Origin: Litoreibacter ascidiaceicola
Lineage (GTDB): Bacteria > Pseudomonadota > Alphaproteobacteria > Rhodobacterales > Rhodobacteraceae
Direction: 5' to 3'
NCBI RefSeq assembly: GCF_900129235.1
Contig: NZ_FQUV01000006.1
Location: 1-64,000, forward strand
Length of the DNA stretch: 64,000 nucleotides
The translations under genes and the position numbers were made by a program. Position 1 is the first letter of the stretch, and each line of letters starts with the position of its first letter. A model generated the notes under the pieces. The model searched no databases. It was given only the letters and a program-made list of their open reading frames with translations, and was not told where the DNA came from. Of this stretch, positions 25,686-34,405 are shown piece after piece.

Positions 25686-27701
25686 TTAGGCCCCTACCAA
25701 ATGCGTTTGCACGATGGCCTCGGCTTCGGACTTCAACGCTTCCGTCTTCGGGCAGGCGAGCCCGATGACGTTGCGCGCAAACTCGACAGCTTCGGATTTT
25801 TGCTGCGCCTTGGTGGCCGCGCGCATCAAAAGAACCCAGACGTTGATCGTTTCCGGCAACAACGCAGCGGCGGATTTTCCAAGCTGCAGCGCGGTCATGT
25901 ATTCGCCCCGCGCAAACCGCAACCGTGCACGCCACAGGTCAAGCTCTGGCAGGTCTTGGGAAAGTGCGGCAGCCTCGCTGGACAGCGCGTCCAGCAGGTC
26001 GATGTCGCCCGCCTTGCCAGCGCTGCGAATGAGCAACGCCAACTCCTTGCGGATATCTTGCATCGCGACACGGGAAGGTTGGTGACGGGGCGCGGCAAAC
26101 AGAACCGCATGCAATCCATGGATGCGGTCGAGGCGTTCCTCGAAACTCAACGCGGTTGCGGCCCAGCTGTCCAGCACAGCCACTAGACCCGGATGCGTGA
26201 TACGGTCCGTGCCTTGATGCTCTCGCCACGCGGCCAGAACCTCGGCGGCGTAGCCAATGCCATGCGTCGCGCTTAGGTCGCGCACGATCTCTTCTGCTTC
26301 TTCCGGCGTCGTTTCAGGGGAAACGGCTTCGGTGAGGGCCGCACCGTTAAGCTGCAAAAGTTGAATGCGGATGGCAGGTGTCACATGCGACAAGAAAGAC
26401 GCCCGTTGACCGGTCTCCAGCTTCGCCAGCAGGTCCAGATCAAGAGTGACCGCAAGCTTCGCAAGATTATCATAAACAGGCCGATGCCCTCTGCGCGCCG
26501 CGGCAAGATAGAAGGCGAAGGCCGTGTCCAAGTCACCAGACGTCGCCGCGATATCAGCAACCCGCATTAGGACATGGACGGGCAGCTCGAAAGGCTCAGG
26601 AGCGGTGGTTTCAGCCAGCGTCAAAGCGTCTTTGAACACGCCGATTTCGCCAGCTTCTAGCACCAACGCCTCGCGGTCTCCTTCAGTCAAGCCATCAGCA
26701 ATCTTGGCCCTGAAAACCTCGATCGCGCGCTGCTGCGCTTGCATCACGTCACTCAGCAAAACGTCGACCGTTGCGCCATCGTTCGACAGCTCGCGCAGGC
26801 GCGCGATTGCCTGAGCAAACCGGCCAGTGTCACAGGCAGCAGCAATCTGGGTGGGAAGGTGAATTTCCATAGCGTTGGAGACACCGTTGCGAACGAACGC
26901 GTCGGTTTTTGGGGCAATCACCTTGCCCATCCACTGATCCATGACTCCACGTGCGAATTCGTCGGTGAAATGCGCAAGGCCGGCGCTTTCGTCCTCAATG
27001 GCCGCAGACTGCCCGAACACGTCCATCAGGTCGGTCGGGTTGAAAAACTTGCACCCGGCCAATGTCACTTCTTCCGAAACCATTTCAATGAAACGTGACC
27101 GCGACCCGATAGGTCGTCCGTCCTCTTTGCGGGCGTCGACATGCGACACGAACAGAACGTCCGGCAGCATCTCGGTCAGGGTTTTGATGTCGCGTTGCAG
27201 GCTGTCGCGCGTGACGAATTGCAGGCGCATCTTGCCCAGCATCCGGGCGTCTTCGCGCTGTTGTGGCGTCGCCGCCCAGTGGTGATCCAGAAAAGCACGC
27301 TGCGCGGCCGTGTCGCCGGATTCAGCAAGCGCCCAGAAGGATTGCGCACGGGTGGTGTCCGCAAAAAACTCGGCGAATGTTGCATTGAGATAGTTCAGCT
27401 GGATGGAAACGCCGTCGACGGTCACTTCTTTGGCAGATGCAAGCTCGACCACATACAGGTCGGACGCATCATGAGTATTTGCGGATACAACATTCAAATC
27501 ATGCGCACGCGATACAAGCGGCCATATGTCGTGCGGAATGTCTGCCACGCCTTGCATAAAGCGTGCCATCTGCACGGCTTCCGCTGGCGAATGGCAGTAG
27601 CCGTAGCACCGCTCCATGTTCAGGTTGAAACCGTGAACCGATTGGCCCCGGCGTAGGGGTGTCGTGATCCGGCACGACCCGATTGGTGTAATTGTAAACA
27701 T
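25686..27701 (-). CDS. Capsule-operon protein of unknown function (GSCR motif plus helical repeats)
   Basis: A 671-residue protein I do not recognise by name. The first 300 residues contain ITPIGSCRITTPLR at the start, LFVSHVDAR near 190 and NPTDLMDVFG near 232. This pattern recalls GSCFA/SGNH-like esterase domains, where an early GSC/GNC-type motif and a late Asp or His act together. The rest is alanine-rich helical repeats like TPR units. Its position, 30 bases after the UDP-sugar dehydrogenase and 3 bases before the glycosyltransferase, implies a role in capsule synthesis, perhaps modification of the glycan. Enzymatic activity is unproven. Confidence 0.55.
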   Translation of the reverse strand: MFTITPIGSCRITTPLRRGQSVHGFNLNMERCYGYCHSPAEAVQMARFMQGVADIPHDIWPLVSRAHDLNVVSANTHDASDLYVVELASAKEVTVDGVSIQLNYLNATFAEFFADTTRAQSFWALAESGDTAAQRAFLDHHWAATPQQREDARMLGKMRLQFVTRDSLQRDIKTLTEMLPDVLFVSHVDARKEDGRPIGSRSRFIEMVSEEVTLAGCKFFNPTDLMDVFGQSAAIEDESAGLAHFTDEFARGVMDQWMGKVIAPKTDAFVRNGVSNAMEIHLPTQIAAACDTGRFAQAIARLRELSNDGATVDVLLSDVMQAQQRAIEVFRAKIADGLTEGDREALVLEAGEIGVFKDALTLAETTAPEPFELPVHVLMRVADIAATSGDLDTAFAFYLAAARRGHRPVYDNLAKLAVTLDLDLLAKLETGQRASFLSHVTPAIRIQLLQLNGAALTEAVSPETTPEEAEEIVRDLSATHGIGYAAEVLAAWREHQGTDRITHPGLVAVLDSWAATALSFEERLDRIHGLHAVLFAAPRHQPSRVAMQDIRKELALLIRSAGKAGDIDLLDALSSEAAALSQDLPELDLWRARLRFARGEYMTALQLGKSAAALLPETINVWVLLMRAATKAQQKSEAVEFARNVIGLACPKTEALKSEAEAIVQTHLVGA

Positions 27702-27731
27702 TAGCGCGAGCCCCTTCGCGAGTTTGTTAAT

Positions 27732-29090
27732 TTATAGCGACCAGTAGCGCAGCGCCTTTGCTTCGGGTGAGCTGCGGTAGACACCCCGTACATCGACAAG
27801 AATCCCGTCTTCGCGGATTTTCTGAAGAAACGTCAGGTCGCTCAAATACGCGTCATGTGGCGTGGCTAGAACCATGGCATCCAGGTTCGACATTTCGTCT
27901 GCGGTGCACAGCTCGAAGCCAGCCGCGACGGCTGAATCTGCGGTGCATTTTGGATCATGGACCAAAGGTGTGATGCCAAACCCGCGCAACGCATCGACAA
28001 TTTCCAAGGATTTGGAATTGCGGATGTCAGGGACGTTCTCTTTGAAAGTGATGCCACAAACGCCGACGCGCATATCGCGAATGTCGCCGCCCTTTTTGAT
28101 CAGCATCCGCAAGGTCGTATCGGCGACGTGGCGCACCATACCATCGTTGGTGCGACGGCCTGCCAGAATAACCTGTGGGTGGTGGCCAACTTTTTCCGCC
28201 AACGTCGCAAGGTAGTAGGGATCAACACCAATGCAGTGCCCGCCAACCAATCCGGGCGTGAACTTCAAGAAGTTCCACTTCGTGCCTGCGGCTTCGATCA
28301 CCTCGTTCGTGTTGATGCCGACCTTGTCGCAAATCTGGGACATTTCGTTCATCAAGGCGATGTTGATATCGCGCTGTGTGTTTTCCAAAACCTTCGAGGC
28401 CTCGGCCACTTTAATCGTTGGCGCGACATGCAGGCCGGCTTTGATCACAGTGTTATAAACGGCTTTGACGCGCTCAAGGGTCTCAGGGCTATCGCCCGAT
28501 ACAACCTTGATCGTGTTTTCAACTGTGTTGACCTTGTCGCCGGGGTTGATCCGCTCCGGGCTGTACCCCAAACCAAAGTCTTCGCAGGCTTTCAGGCCGG
28601 ACAGCTTTTCGAGGATCGGCGCGCAGAAATCTTCCGTGACACCGGGGTAAACCGTCGATTCAAAGACGACGACATCGCCCGCCTTCAGATAGGGTCCGAT
28701 CATGTCACAGGCAGATTGCAGCGGCGACAAATCAGGCTGATGGGCGTCGTTGATGGGTGTTGGAACGGTCACGATGAAGAAAGACGCTTCTGCAAGGCTG
28801 GATGCGTCAGCACTCGCGACCAAACCGGAGCCTTGCACAACGTTTTTGCTCAGCTCATTCGTCGCGTCGTAGCCGTTGTTGATTTCAGCAACGCGTTGCT
28901 TGGAGATATCGAAGCCCGCGACCTTTTGAAACTTCTCCGCAAGACAGACAGCAAGGGGAAGACCCACATAGCCAAGCCCGACTACGGCAACATTTTCGAA
29001 TGTCGCTTTTTCCTTCACGTTGTCCAAAACGAACCGAATTGGGTTCTTTACCAATTCAGTTCCTTGCACATTGGGAACATTGTTCAGCAT
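27732..29090 (-). CDS. UDP-N-acetylhexosamine/UDP-sugar 6-dehydrogenase (TviB/WbpO class)
   Basis: NAD-dependent four-electron dehydrogenase of about 452 residues that would make a UDP-hexosaminuronate for the capsule. It shows VVGLGYVGLPLAVCLAEKF near the N-terminus, the family loop ESTVYPGVTEDF near 145, YSPERINPGD and the catalytic cysteine in GLVGGHCIGVDPYYL near 260. Start at 29090 (MLNNVPN) is preferred over an ATG 45 bases upstream. It is the first gene of the leftward capsule operon. The choice between UDP-GlcNAc, UDP-GalNAc and UDP-Glc as substrate cannot be made from sequence alone. Confidence 0.9.
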   Translation of the reverse strand: MLNNVPNVQGTELVKNPIRFVLDNVKEKATFENVAVVGLGYVGLPLAVCLAEKFQKVAGFDISKQRVAEINNGYDATNELSKNVVQGSGLVASADASSLAEASFFIVTVPTPINDAHQPDLSPLQSACDMIGPYLKAGDVVVFESTVYPGVTEDFCAPILEKLSGLKACEDFGLGYSPERINPGDKVNTVENTIKVVSGDSPETLERVKAVYNTVIKAGLHVAPTIKVAEASKVLENTQRDINIALMNEMSQICDKVGINTNEVIEAAGTKWNFLKFTPGLVGGHCIGVDPYYLATLAEKVGHHPQVILAGRRTNDGMVRHVADTTLRMLIKKGGDIRDMRVGVCGITFKENVPDIRNSKSLEIVDALRGFGITPLVHDPKCTADSAVAAGFELCTADEMSNLDAMVLATPHDAYLSDLTFLQKIREDGILVDVRGVYRSSPEAKALRYWSL

Positions 29091-29549
29091 TACATTCACG
29101 ATTCCGGCCCCTATCCAGCACTTCTTTGGAAACAAGCTACATTTGAATTATGGCTCAAATTTGTGCCAAATTGGGTGGATGTGAGAAGTTTGAGGGCTGG
29201 ACGCGGGTATTTCCTCAGTAATCAACGAGTTTTTATGAGAAACTGTTAAACACGCGTTTGCACCTAATAGTGATGTAACAGTGCGTTTCGTGGACGGCTC
29301 TTCGACCTCGATTTGCTCGACGTCCCCGTCTGCAGCCTGTTTCCAGATCGTTTATGCGACCACGACCACCTGAGAGACCCCCTCATCCACGCTTTGGCAC
29401 ACATTCAGCAGCCTTACCGTAAAATGCGACTGCACATAGGCCGCGTGGAACCGGTTGGGGGGCAGAAGCGTCAGTCGCCCCCTGCCCTGTCGCCCACCCT
29501 TAGTACATGGAACCAGCTGCCATAGTTCGCCGCGTCCTCGTGGTGTAGA
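29091..29549. other. Intergenic region between capsule operon and partition locus
   Basis: About 460 bases with no gene I can support. The left 190 bases are AT-rich and should hold the capsule-operon promoter. From about 29280 the GC content rises to that of the partition region, and open frames exist without recognisable homology. The missing N-terminal half of parA may once have been here. Confidence 0.5.
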
Positions 29550-30179
29550 ATGGTACGCGCCAGATCCCAAGTGGATCCGCTGCCCGCCGCCGGCACCGGC
29601 ATGGGCCTCAGCGAGATGCCCGTCACGGATTTTATCAAGCTGACCAGCTGGCCGTCGATCGACCTGATCCCGTCTTGCGCCAACGCTGCCTTCGTCGAAT
29701 TTGCCTCCGCGCAGTACCGCCACCTCAACTCCGAATGGTCATTCTTTGCCGCCGACGTGCTCTTTATCCCCTCGGGTCCCGGCTACTGGGGATACGATTC
29801 CACCACCAGCTTCATCAGCCAGCTGTCGGAAGCCATCGAAGATTTGGACCGCTTCAAGGGGCAGACGCCGGGAAATACGGGGGGCGACAAGGCCTTCCTC
29901 GACCTCAAATTCCTGCCGACCCGGTTCGAGCCGAACACCGATCTGCACCGTGCGATGCAGTCAGCATTTGGTCAGGTTTTTAAGTCACATGTTGCCGAAC
30001 ACCCGATCGAGATGACCCGCGCGGTCGAACAATCTGGCCGCTTCCTGTCATCGGTCAATGAGATCGATTAACGGCAGATAACACGCGAAACATGGCGTCG
30101 CGCAAGCGCCTCTTTTGATCGGGCTTACGAAGAATTCAGGGATACGCTCACCGTGACCTGGGACAAGATGGAGGACTGA
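29550..30179 (+). pseudogene. parA: ParA-type plasmid partition ATPase, broken
   Basis: The readable part matches the ParA/RepA partition ATPase of alphaproteobacterial replicons: LTSWPSIDLIPSCAN, FIPSGPGYWGYDSTTSF, FLPTRFEPNTDLHRAM and HPIEMTRAVEQSGRFLSS. Three lesions are visible. The N-terminal half with the Walker A loop is absent. About 40 residues including the Walker B region are missing between LNSEWSFFAA and DVLFIPSG. The codon after SSVNEID is TAA at 30069-30071, where family members carry tyrosine. Beyond that stop the same frame continues with the family's C-terminus (RQITRETWRRASASFD) to the TGA at 30177-30179. It cannot make a functional ATPase. Confidence 0.85.
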
Positions 30180-30183
30180 ATAG

Positions 30184-31290
30184 ATGGTTAAGAAGCGCAG
30201 CGTTTTCGACATCAATTTCGAAGAAACGGACGGCTCCGACGCCGAAAGGTTCCCCGCGGGGAACCCGGAGCTGGAGAAAAAGTCGTTCAACGTGCAAGGC
30301 CACCCGTTGCAAAACGAAGCCGCCCCCTCGCGTCGCGGCCCCATGGCCAGCGCCATCACCGAAGCGGCGGATGCCACGTCGGAACGCGTCAGCGCCGAAG
30401 CCGCCATCCGCGCCGAGAATGACGCCCTTGCGCATGAGCATGTGCGGCTGAAGAAACTGGGTTTGATCACCGATTTGATTGAGACTTCATCGGTTGTGAT
30501 CACAAAGTTGACACGCGACCGTTCCGCGAATACAGACCCTGAATTGCAAGAGTTGAAAGACTCTATACAGGCGATAGGGCTCTCAAACCCGATACGCGTG
30601 GAGCAGACCGGAACCGGCTTCGAGCTGATCCAGGGCTACCGTCGTCTGGCCGCCTTCAGGGAGCTGGCAGAAGAAACCGGCGACGCGCGCTACACCAAAA
30701 TTCCCGCCGCGTTGGTTCCCCGCGGGGAACCTTTGGCCGCGCTGTATCGCAAGATGGTCGACGAAAATCTGGTGCGTAAAGACATCTCGTTCGGCGAGAT
30801 GGCCCAGCTTGCGTTGTCCTATGCCGAGAATGAGGACATTGAGCCGGGCGAGGCGGTGAAGGTGCTTTATGCCTCCGCGCTCAAGCAAAAGCGCCGCTAT
30901 ATTCGCCAGTTCACCCGCGTGCTGCACGTTCTGGGCGATGCGCTACGCTATCCCGAGCTGCTGCCACGGGCCTTGGGGATCGAGCTTTTCAAGCTGTTCG
31001 AGGCGGAAGAAGATCGCGGCGTCCAGATCGCCGCCGCTCTGCACGCGGTTCCTGATCGCGATGGCGAGGCCGAGGCTAAAATCCTGCGCGATGCGCTGGC
31101 CAAGCCGAAAGAGCAGCCCGCGCCGAAATCAGTCTCCAAAACCTCCCTGCGTCTGGCCAGACCGGAAGGGGAGGCGCGGGTGATCGCTCAGAACGGCAAG
31201 GTGGAATTGCGCCTGCCAAGGGATTTCTCGGCGGTCAGCCGCGAAAAGTTGCAGGACGCAATCGAGGCGTTTCTAACCTCACTCGACTAG
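30184..31290 (+). CDS. parB: ParB-family partition/centromere-binding protein
   Basis: A 368-residue ParB/RepB-type protein, apparently intact. The ParB nuclease-like domain is seen in LQELKDSIQAIGLSNPIRV and LIQGYRRLAAFRELAEE (residues about 120-165). A helix-turn-helix region follows (ENLVRKDISFGEMAQLALSY, about 195-220). Its start lies 4 bases after the parA stop, the usual parAB operon. Two of three identical 18-bp palindromes (probable parS sites) lie inside this coding sequence. With parA broken, it may persist as an incompatibility or silencing factor, or act with a ParA from elsewhere in the genome. Confidence 0.9.
   Translation: MVKKRSVFDINFEETDGSDAERFPAGNPELEKKSFNVQGHPLQNEAAPSRRGPMASAITEAADATSERVSAEAAIRAENDALAHEHVRLKKLGLITDLIETSSVVITKLTRDRSANTDPELQELKDSIQAIGLSNPIRVEQTGTGFELIQGYRRLAAFRELAEETGDARYTKIPAALVPRGEPLAALYRKMVDENLVRKDISFGEMAQLALSYAENEDIEPGEAVKVLYASALKQKRRYIRQFTRVLHVLGDALRYPELLPRALGIELFKLFEAEEDRGVQIAAALHAVPDRDGEAEAKILRDALAKPKEQPAPKSVSKTSLRLARPEGEARVIAQNGKVELRLPRDFSAVSREKLQDAIEAFLTSLD
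30248..30265. repeat. parS-like palindrome, copy 1 (inside parB)
   Basis: A perfect 18-bp palindrome, GGTTCCCCGCGGGGAACC. It fits the repABC centromere pattern GTT-N4-GC-N4-AAC and is one of three identical copies within 1.1 kb. It lies in the 5' part of parB and is translated, so the site and the protein sequence are co-selected. Confidence 0.75.
30714..30731. repeat. parS-like palindrome, copy 2 (inside parB)
   Basis: Identical to the copies at 30248 and 31317. It lies in mid-parB, where it is read in a frame encoding VPRGEP. Confidence 0.75.
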
Positions 31291-31303
31291 GTTTTCCTGA
31301 AAA

Positions 31304-31993
31304 TCACCCCCCAAAAGGTTCCCCGCGGGGAACCTTTTTTGCATTTACAGCCCGATCAGGGCGACGACAGGGGCGGTTGATCACGACCATGTCGCGCTCG
31401 GAGATGGCGAGGACCATCTCCATAGCGGCGGCCAATTGCCTGGCTTGTTCTTCAATAAGGTCGTCGATGGCTTTGCGGGCAGGGCCGCGCTCCTGGCCGA
31501 AGTGGGCGACCGCAGCGCGCTCCATGTCGCGCAAACGGGTGCGCAGGGCAGGGGTCAGGCGCGGGTAGCCAAGGTCGTGAATAAATCAGGCCATGACAGC
31601 GGGCGTGATCTCGTCCGTCATCTCCGCGGTGCCGATGTCGAAAGACAGCTGGTGCGTCAGCTGAGCGTCGGTCAGTACCGGCATTTCGGTGCGGAGGCGT
31701 GCCATCATCCCCATCACAGATGCTCGTCCTGCACCACCCGCATCTGCGACGGGCGCGGCAATTTCAGAATGTGGGTCGTCGGCGCGTTCAAACCCGACTT
31801 AGGCAGTGCGAAGCGACCGTCGGACATGCGGGCCAGCGCCACCTTGCCTTGCACACCCGCAAGTGGGGAGGGACAGCGAGACAGGACGCGCGGGCGCGTC
31901 ATCCAAATAGCGAAAGCCGGTCGTGCCGCTGTCGTCGCGTGTCAGGCGACCAACAGGGGCAGGGGAGCCGTCAAGGAAGACATCCAGTTACAT
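31304..31993 (-). pseudogene. HipA-type toxin kinase, decayed
   Basis: Fragments of a HipA serine/threonine kinase can be read leftward: LDVFLDGSPAPVGRLTRDD near the start, then after a frameshift near 31870 KVALARMSDGRFALPKSG and APTTHILKLP (the family's ATP-lid region). After a gap come FDIGTAEMTDEITPAVMA and FIHDLGYPRLTPALRTRLRD from the C-terminus. The second codon is TAA, another stop falls at 31714, another follows PAVMA, and the catalytic core is missing. The gene is dead. It follows hipB by 2 bases, the normal hipBA layout. Confidence 0.72.
31317..31334. repeat. parS-like palindrome, copy 3, downstream of parB
   Basis: Identical 18-bp palindrome 26 bases past the parB stop. The symmetry extends to 26 bp with flanking A4 and T4, and six T residues follow on the plus strand (31335-31340 partly), so it could also serve as a transcription terminator for parB. 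Confidence 0.75.
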
Positions 31994-31995
31994 AG

Positions 31996-32214
31996 TCAAA
32001 TCCCGACTGTCAGGCGCAGGCCAATATCTTGGCACAGTTGCAACACCAAGCCGATGCGAGCGGTGTCCTTGCCGTTTTCGATCGCGCTGACGATTGGCAA
32101 CGATACACCGCTTTGCATCGCCAGATCGCTTTGCTGCAGCCCAAGCGCCCGCCTGCGCGCTCGGATCGCTTTGCCAAGGGTAGCGGGGTCGGTGATGATG
32201 TGCGGCTAAGACAT
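31996..32214 (-). pseudogene. HipB-like Xre-family antitoxin with a stop at codon 3
   Basis: The frame encodes a 70-residue Cro/C1-type helix-turn-helix (LGKAIRARRRALGLQQSDLA, then SGVSLPIVSAIENGKDTAR). This is typical of HipB antitoxins that repress their own operon and neutralise HipA. Codon 3 is TAG and no good alternative start follows, so it is probably not translated. It lies just upstream of the decayed hipA. Confidence 0.72.
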
Positions 32215-32316
32215 GGTAAATTTCAATGATCGTTGATGTTCATCCGGATATGGGAGTATCTCGTCAAAATGTCATTGATCGTTTATAAAATGAGCAGGGT
32301 GGTTCGCTGTATTAGA

Positions 32317-33024
32317 CTATTGCTCGGCAGTGACCACAGAGGCGCAGGCGGGGATACTCCACCCCACTGATACCAAACAGACAAACGCACGCGCGCCGAC
32401 TGTTAGCGCTGTCGCACCCAAAATATCCGGCGCTGGTGCGAGCGCATCCAAACCGCTGGTACAAGCCTTTTGCAAGGTGGGATCACCGGCAAAAGAGGTG
32501 CAGTCCTCGACGACCTCGAAATGCTTGTTCCTATAGGCTTCGAGCTGTCCGGCAGTGGCTTCTCCAGTGCTTACAGCGTCGGGTTTGATGGGGGGGACGG
32601 GCATTTCACTTGTGCTCTCTTGCAGCCGCTCCTGAACGACCTCCGCAAGCTTTCTTGCGTTCGAAAAGGTGAACCCTTCGGCGGTGAAATCCGGACAGTC
32701 GATGTTCCAGTGATCCTTGATCGCGCAGCCCGCAACGTCCTGTTTCGCGGTGTTCAGCAGGACGTCACCCACCCCTGACAGCGTCTCGAAATGGCAAGCT
32801 GTGCCCTCACTGCCGTCAGGCAGTTCAACGAAAGGGCAGCTTACAAATGTCATCTCCGATTTGCTTGCGGATAGGGGAAAAACGTAAATTTCATCAATGC
32901 CGCCCGGTGTGGCGCGAAATAGGCCACGGTCGATTTCGGGCGGTAGGGGTGATTTCTGGGCAAGTGAGATTGTGCCGAAACATGTCATGATCACGACAAG
33001 CAAGAGACCCCTAAACCTTGTCAT
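32317..33024 (-). CDS. Exported protein following the amidase, candidate immunity protein
   Basis: A 235-residue protein without a family I recognise. Residues 1-22 are a Sec signal peptide (RFRGLLLVVIMTCFGTISLAQ). The mature chain has six or more cysteines (SCPFVEL, TACHFETL, AGCAIKDHWNIDCPDF, EDCTSF, KACTSG), suggesting disulfides in the periplasm. A late hydrophobic stretch (ALTVGARAFVCLVSVGWSIPACASVV) may be a membrane anchor or a buried helix. The gene starts 1 base after the amidase stop. A periplasmic partner co-expressed with a peptidoglycan amidase is what an immunity protein looks like; this role is inferred. Confidence 0.6.
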   Translation of the reverse strand: MTRFRGLLLVVIMTCFGTISLAQKSPLPPEIDRGLFRATPGGIDEIYVFPLSASKSEMTFVSCPFVELPDGSEGTACHFETLSGVGDVLLNTAKQDVAGCAIKDHWNIDCPDFTAEGFTFSNARKLAEVVQERLQESTSEMPVPPIKPDAVSTGEATAGQLEAYRNKHFEVVEDCTSFAGDPTLQKACTSGLDALAPAPDILGATALTVGARAFVCLVSVGWSIPACASVVTAEQ

Positions 33025-33025
33025 C

Positions 33026-34405
33026 CTAGCAAATCCTTTGATTGATGTTGGCCAGCAGGCTGATCGCTATGGATTCGGCGGCCTTGTCATACATGTCATG
33101 ACCGGCTGCTAGATCCGGCATGTCGCGTCGTAGATTGGCCGCCTTCCAAGCCGCCAATTCTGCGCCGCCAGCGGGTTTTGCGGGTATTCCCCACCGCGTG
33201 CGGCTTGTGCCGATTTCCGCGTTGTAAGCGGCGGTATTCCAAAGCCTGTCACCGGATTCGACATTGATGAAATCGGCCTCCAGATAGATCGGAATCACCT
33301 GCTTTTTTGCCGGATCCGTCGAGCCCAGATTTATCGGCGAGATGTTTGCAAGCCTGCGCGCATTTTCACCCTGCTCGGTGACGGTGTCGGTCGAGTTTTC
33401 GGCAGCTTGCAATGTGGCTGCAAGATGCGTCCTGATGGCGGTCCCGACCGAGCGCGCACGCGACACGGTGTCGGCTGGTGAATTCGCGTGGCCGCTGTAA
33501 AGGATCAAAGGCCCGCGCGATCCGGAAGATGAGGATGCCGATTTGGGATAAACGCCACCCAGAAGGCCCGCATCCAGCGTGGTGATGTTTACGCCACGAG
33601 AGCTGTCGACGATGCCGGAGACTTTCGTGATATCAAGCTGCACATGCGCGTTAGTGGTTTCTGCGTTGAAGTGGCAGCAAAAGAAGAAATCAGCCGATTT
33701 GTCCCGTGCGACCGCCGCGCGGTCCGCACCTGTCATGTTTACAAATTCATCCGTTTTGGTGAGGTGAACCTCGATCGCGTCCAAATAGGGAAGCTTGTCG
33801 ACGATCTCGCCTTTCAAGGCATCTATCTTGTCGCGCACCAGCGGGATCAACCGATGCGTCATGGTTTTTTCCAGCGTGTTGGTAATCGCCCCCAACGCAT
33901 TGTTCCATGACGACGAGGTCACGTCGAACATTGCGTTGTAATCGGCCTGGCTCATGGTGCCGGCGGCGACAGCGTCCTGATAGGGTTTGAGCCGCGAGGC
34001 GTTGGCAAGCCTGGCTTGCGCACCGCGGCCACCATGACCGGGATCCAGCACGAATATGATTGTAGCAGAACAGTTTGCAGTGGCAGAGACGCCGCCGCCG
34101 GGCTGCGCCGTTGCGGCGGCCTGCGCTTGCGCGCCTTGTTGGGAGGCCGCCTGTGGGTCACCGCCCAATCCGCCGCTGATTTCGTCGACCTCGCCTTGGC
34201 AGCTATGCTCCATCTCCTCGGGGACGATCACCGTGTCACCGGGCTGAAGGCCGCCGGGCAGGGTTTCGCTGCCCAGATCATAGACCCGTCCGTTCCGGTC
34301 CACATCCAACGCCTGCCAGTTCGAGCCACCCCCCGGTATCCCGCAGTTCTGGGCGATGGACCAAAGGCTGTCATTTTGAGCAACGGGAAGTCGTGTGTCA
34401 GCCAT
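33026..34405 (-). CDS. LysM-type domain plus N-acetylmuramoyl-L-alanine amidase (Amidase_3), no signal peptide
   Basis: A 459-residue zinc amidase that would cut the bond between muramic acid and the stem peptide. Start at 34405 (MADTRLPVAQNDSLWS) is preferred because the longer frame lacks protein-like composition and this ATG overlaps the upstream stop. Residues 1-65 form a LysM-like module. An Ala/Gln linker (95-125) leads to Amidase_3 motifs: VLDPGHGGRG (zinc His), HLTKTDEF with RAAVARDKSADFFFCCHFNAE (zinc His) and IPIYLEADFINVESGDRL (catalytic/zinc Glu). An 80-residue insert follows the first motif. There is no signal peptide although the target is periplasmic, so export by another route, such as type VI secretion, is likely. 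Confidence 0.78.
   Translation of the reverse strand: MADTRLPVAQNDSLWSIAQNCGIPGGGSNWQALDVDRNGRVYDLGSETLPGGLQPGDTVIVPEEMEHSCQGEVDEISGGLGGDPQAASQQGAQAQAAATAQPGGGVSATANCSATIIFVLDPGHGGRGAQARLANASRLKPYQDAVAAGTMSQADYNAMFDVTSSSWNNALGAITNTLEKTMTHRLIPLVRDKIDALKGEIVDKLPYLDAIEVHLTKTDEFVNMTGADRAAVARDKSADFFFCCHFNAETTNAHVQLDITKVSGIVDSSRGVNITTLDAGLLGGVYPKSASSSSGSRGPLILYSGHANSPADTVSRARSVGTAIRTHLAATLQAAENSTDTVTEQGENARRLANISPINLGSTDPAKKQVIPIYLEADFINVESGDRLWNTAAYNAEIGTSRTRWGIPAKPAGGAELAAWKAANLRRDMPDLAAGHDMYDKAAESIAISLLANINQRIC

Noticed and set aside
27957-29249. Rightward open frame of 430 codons
   Set aside because: It is antisense to the UDP-sugar dehydrogenase and shows no family motif.
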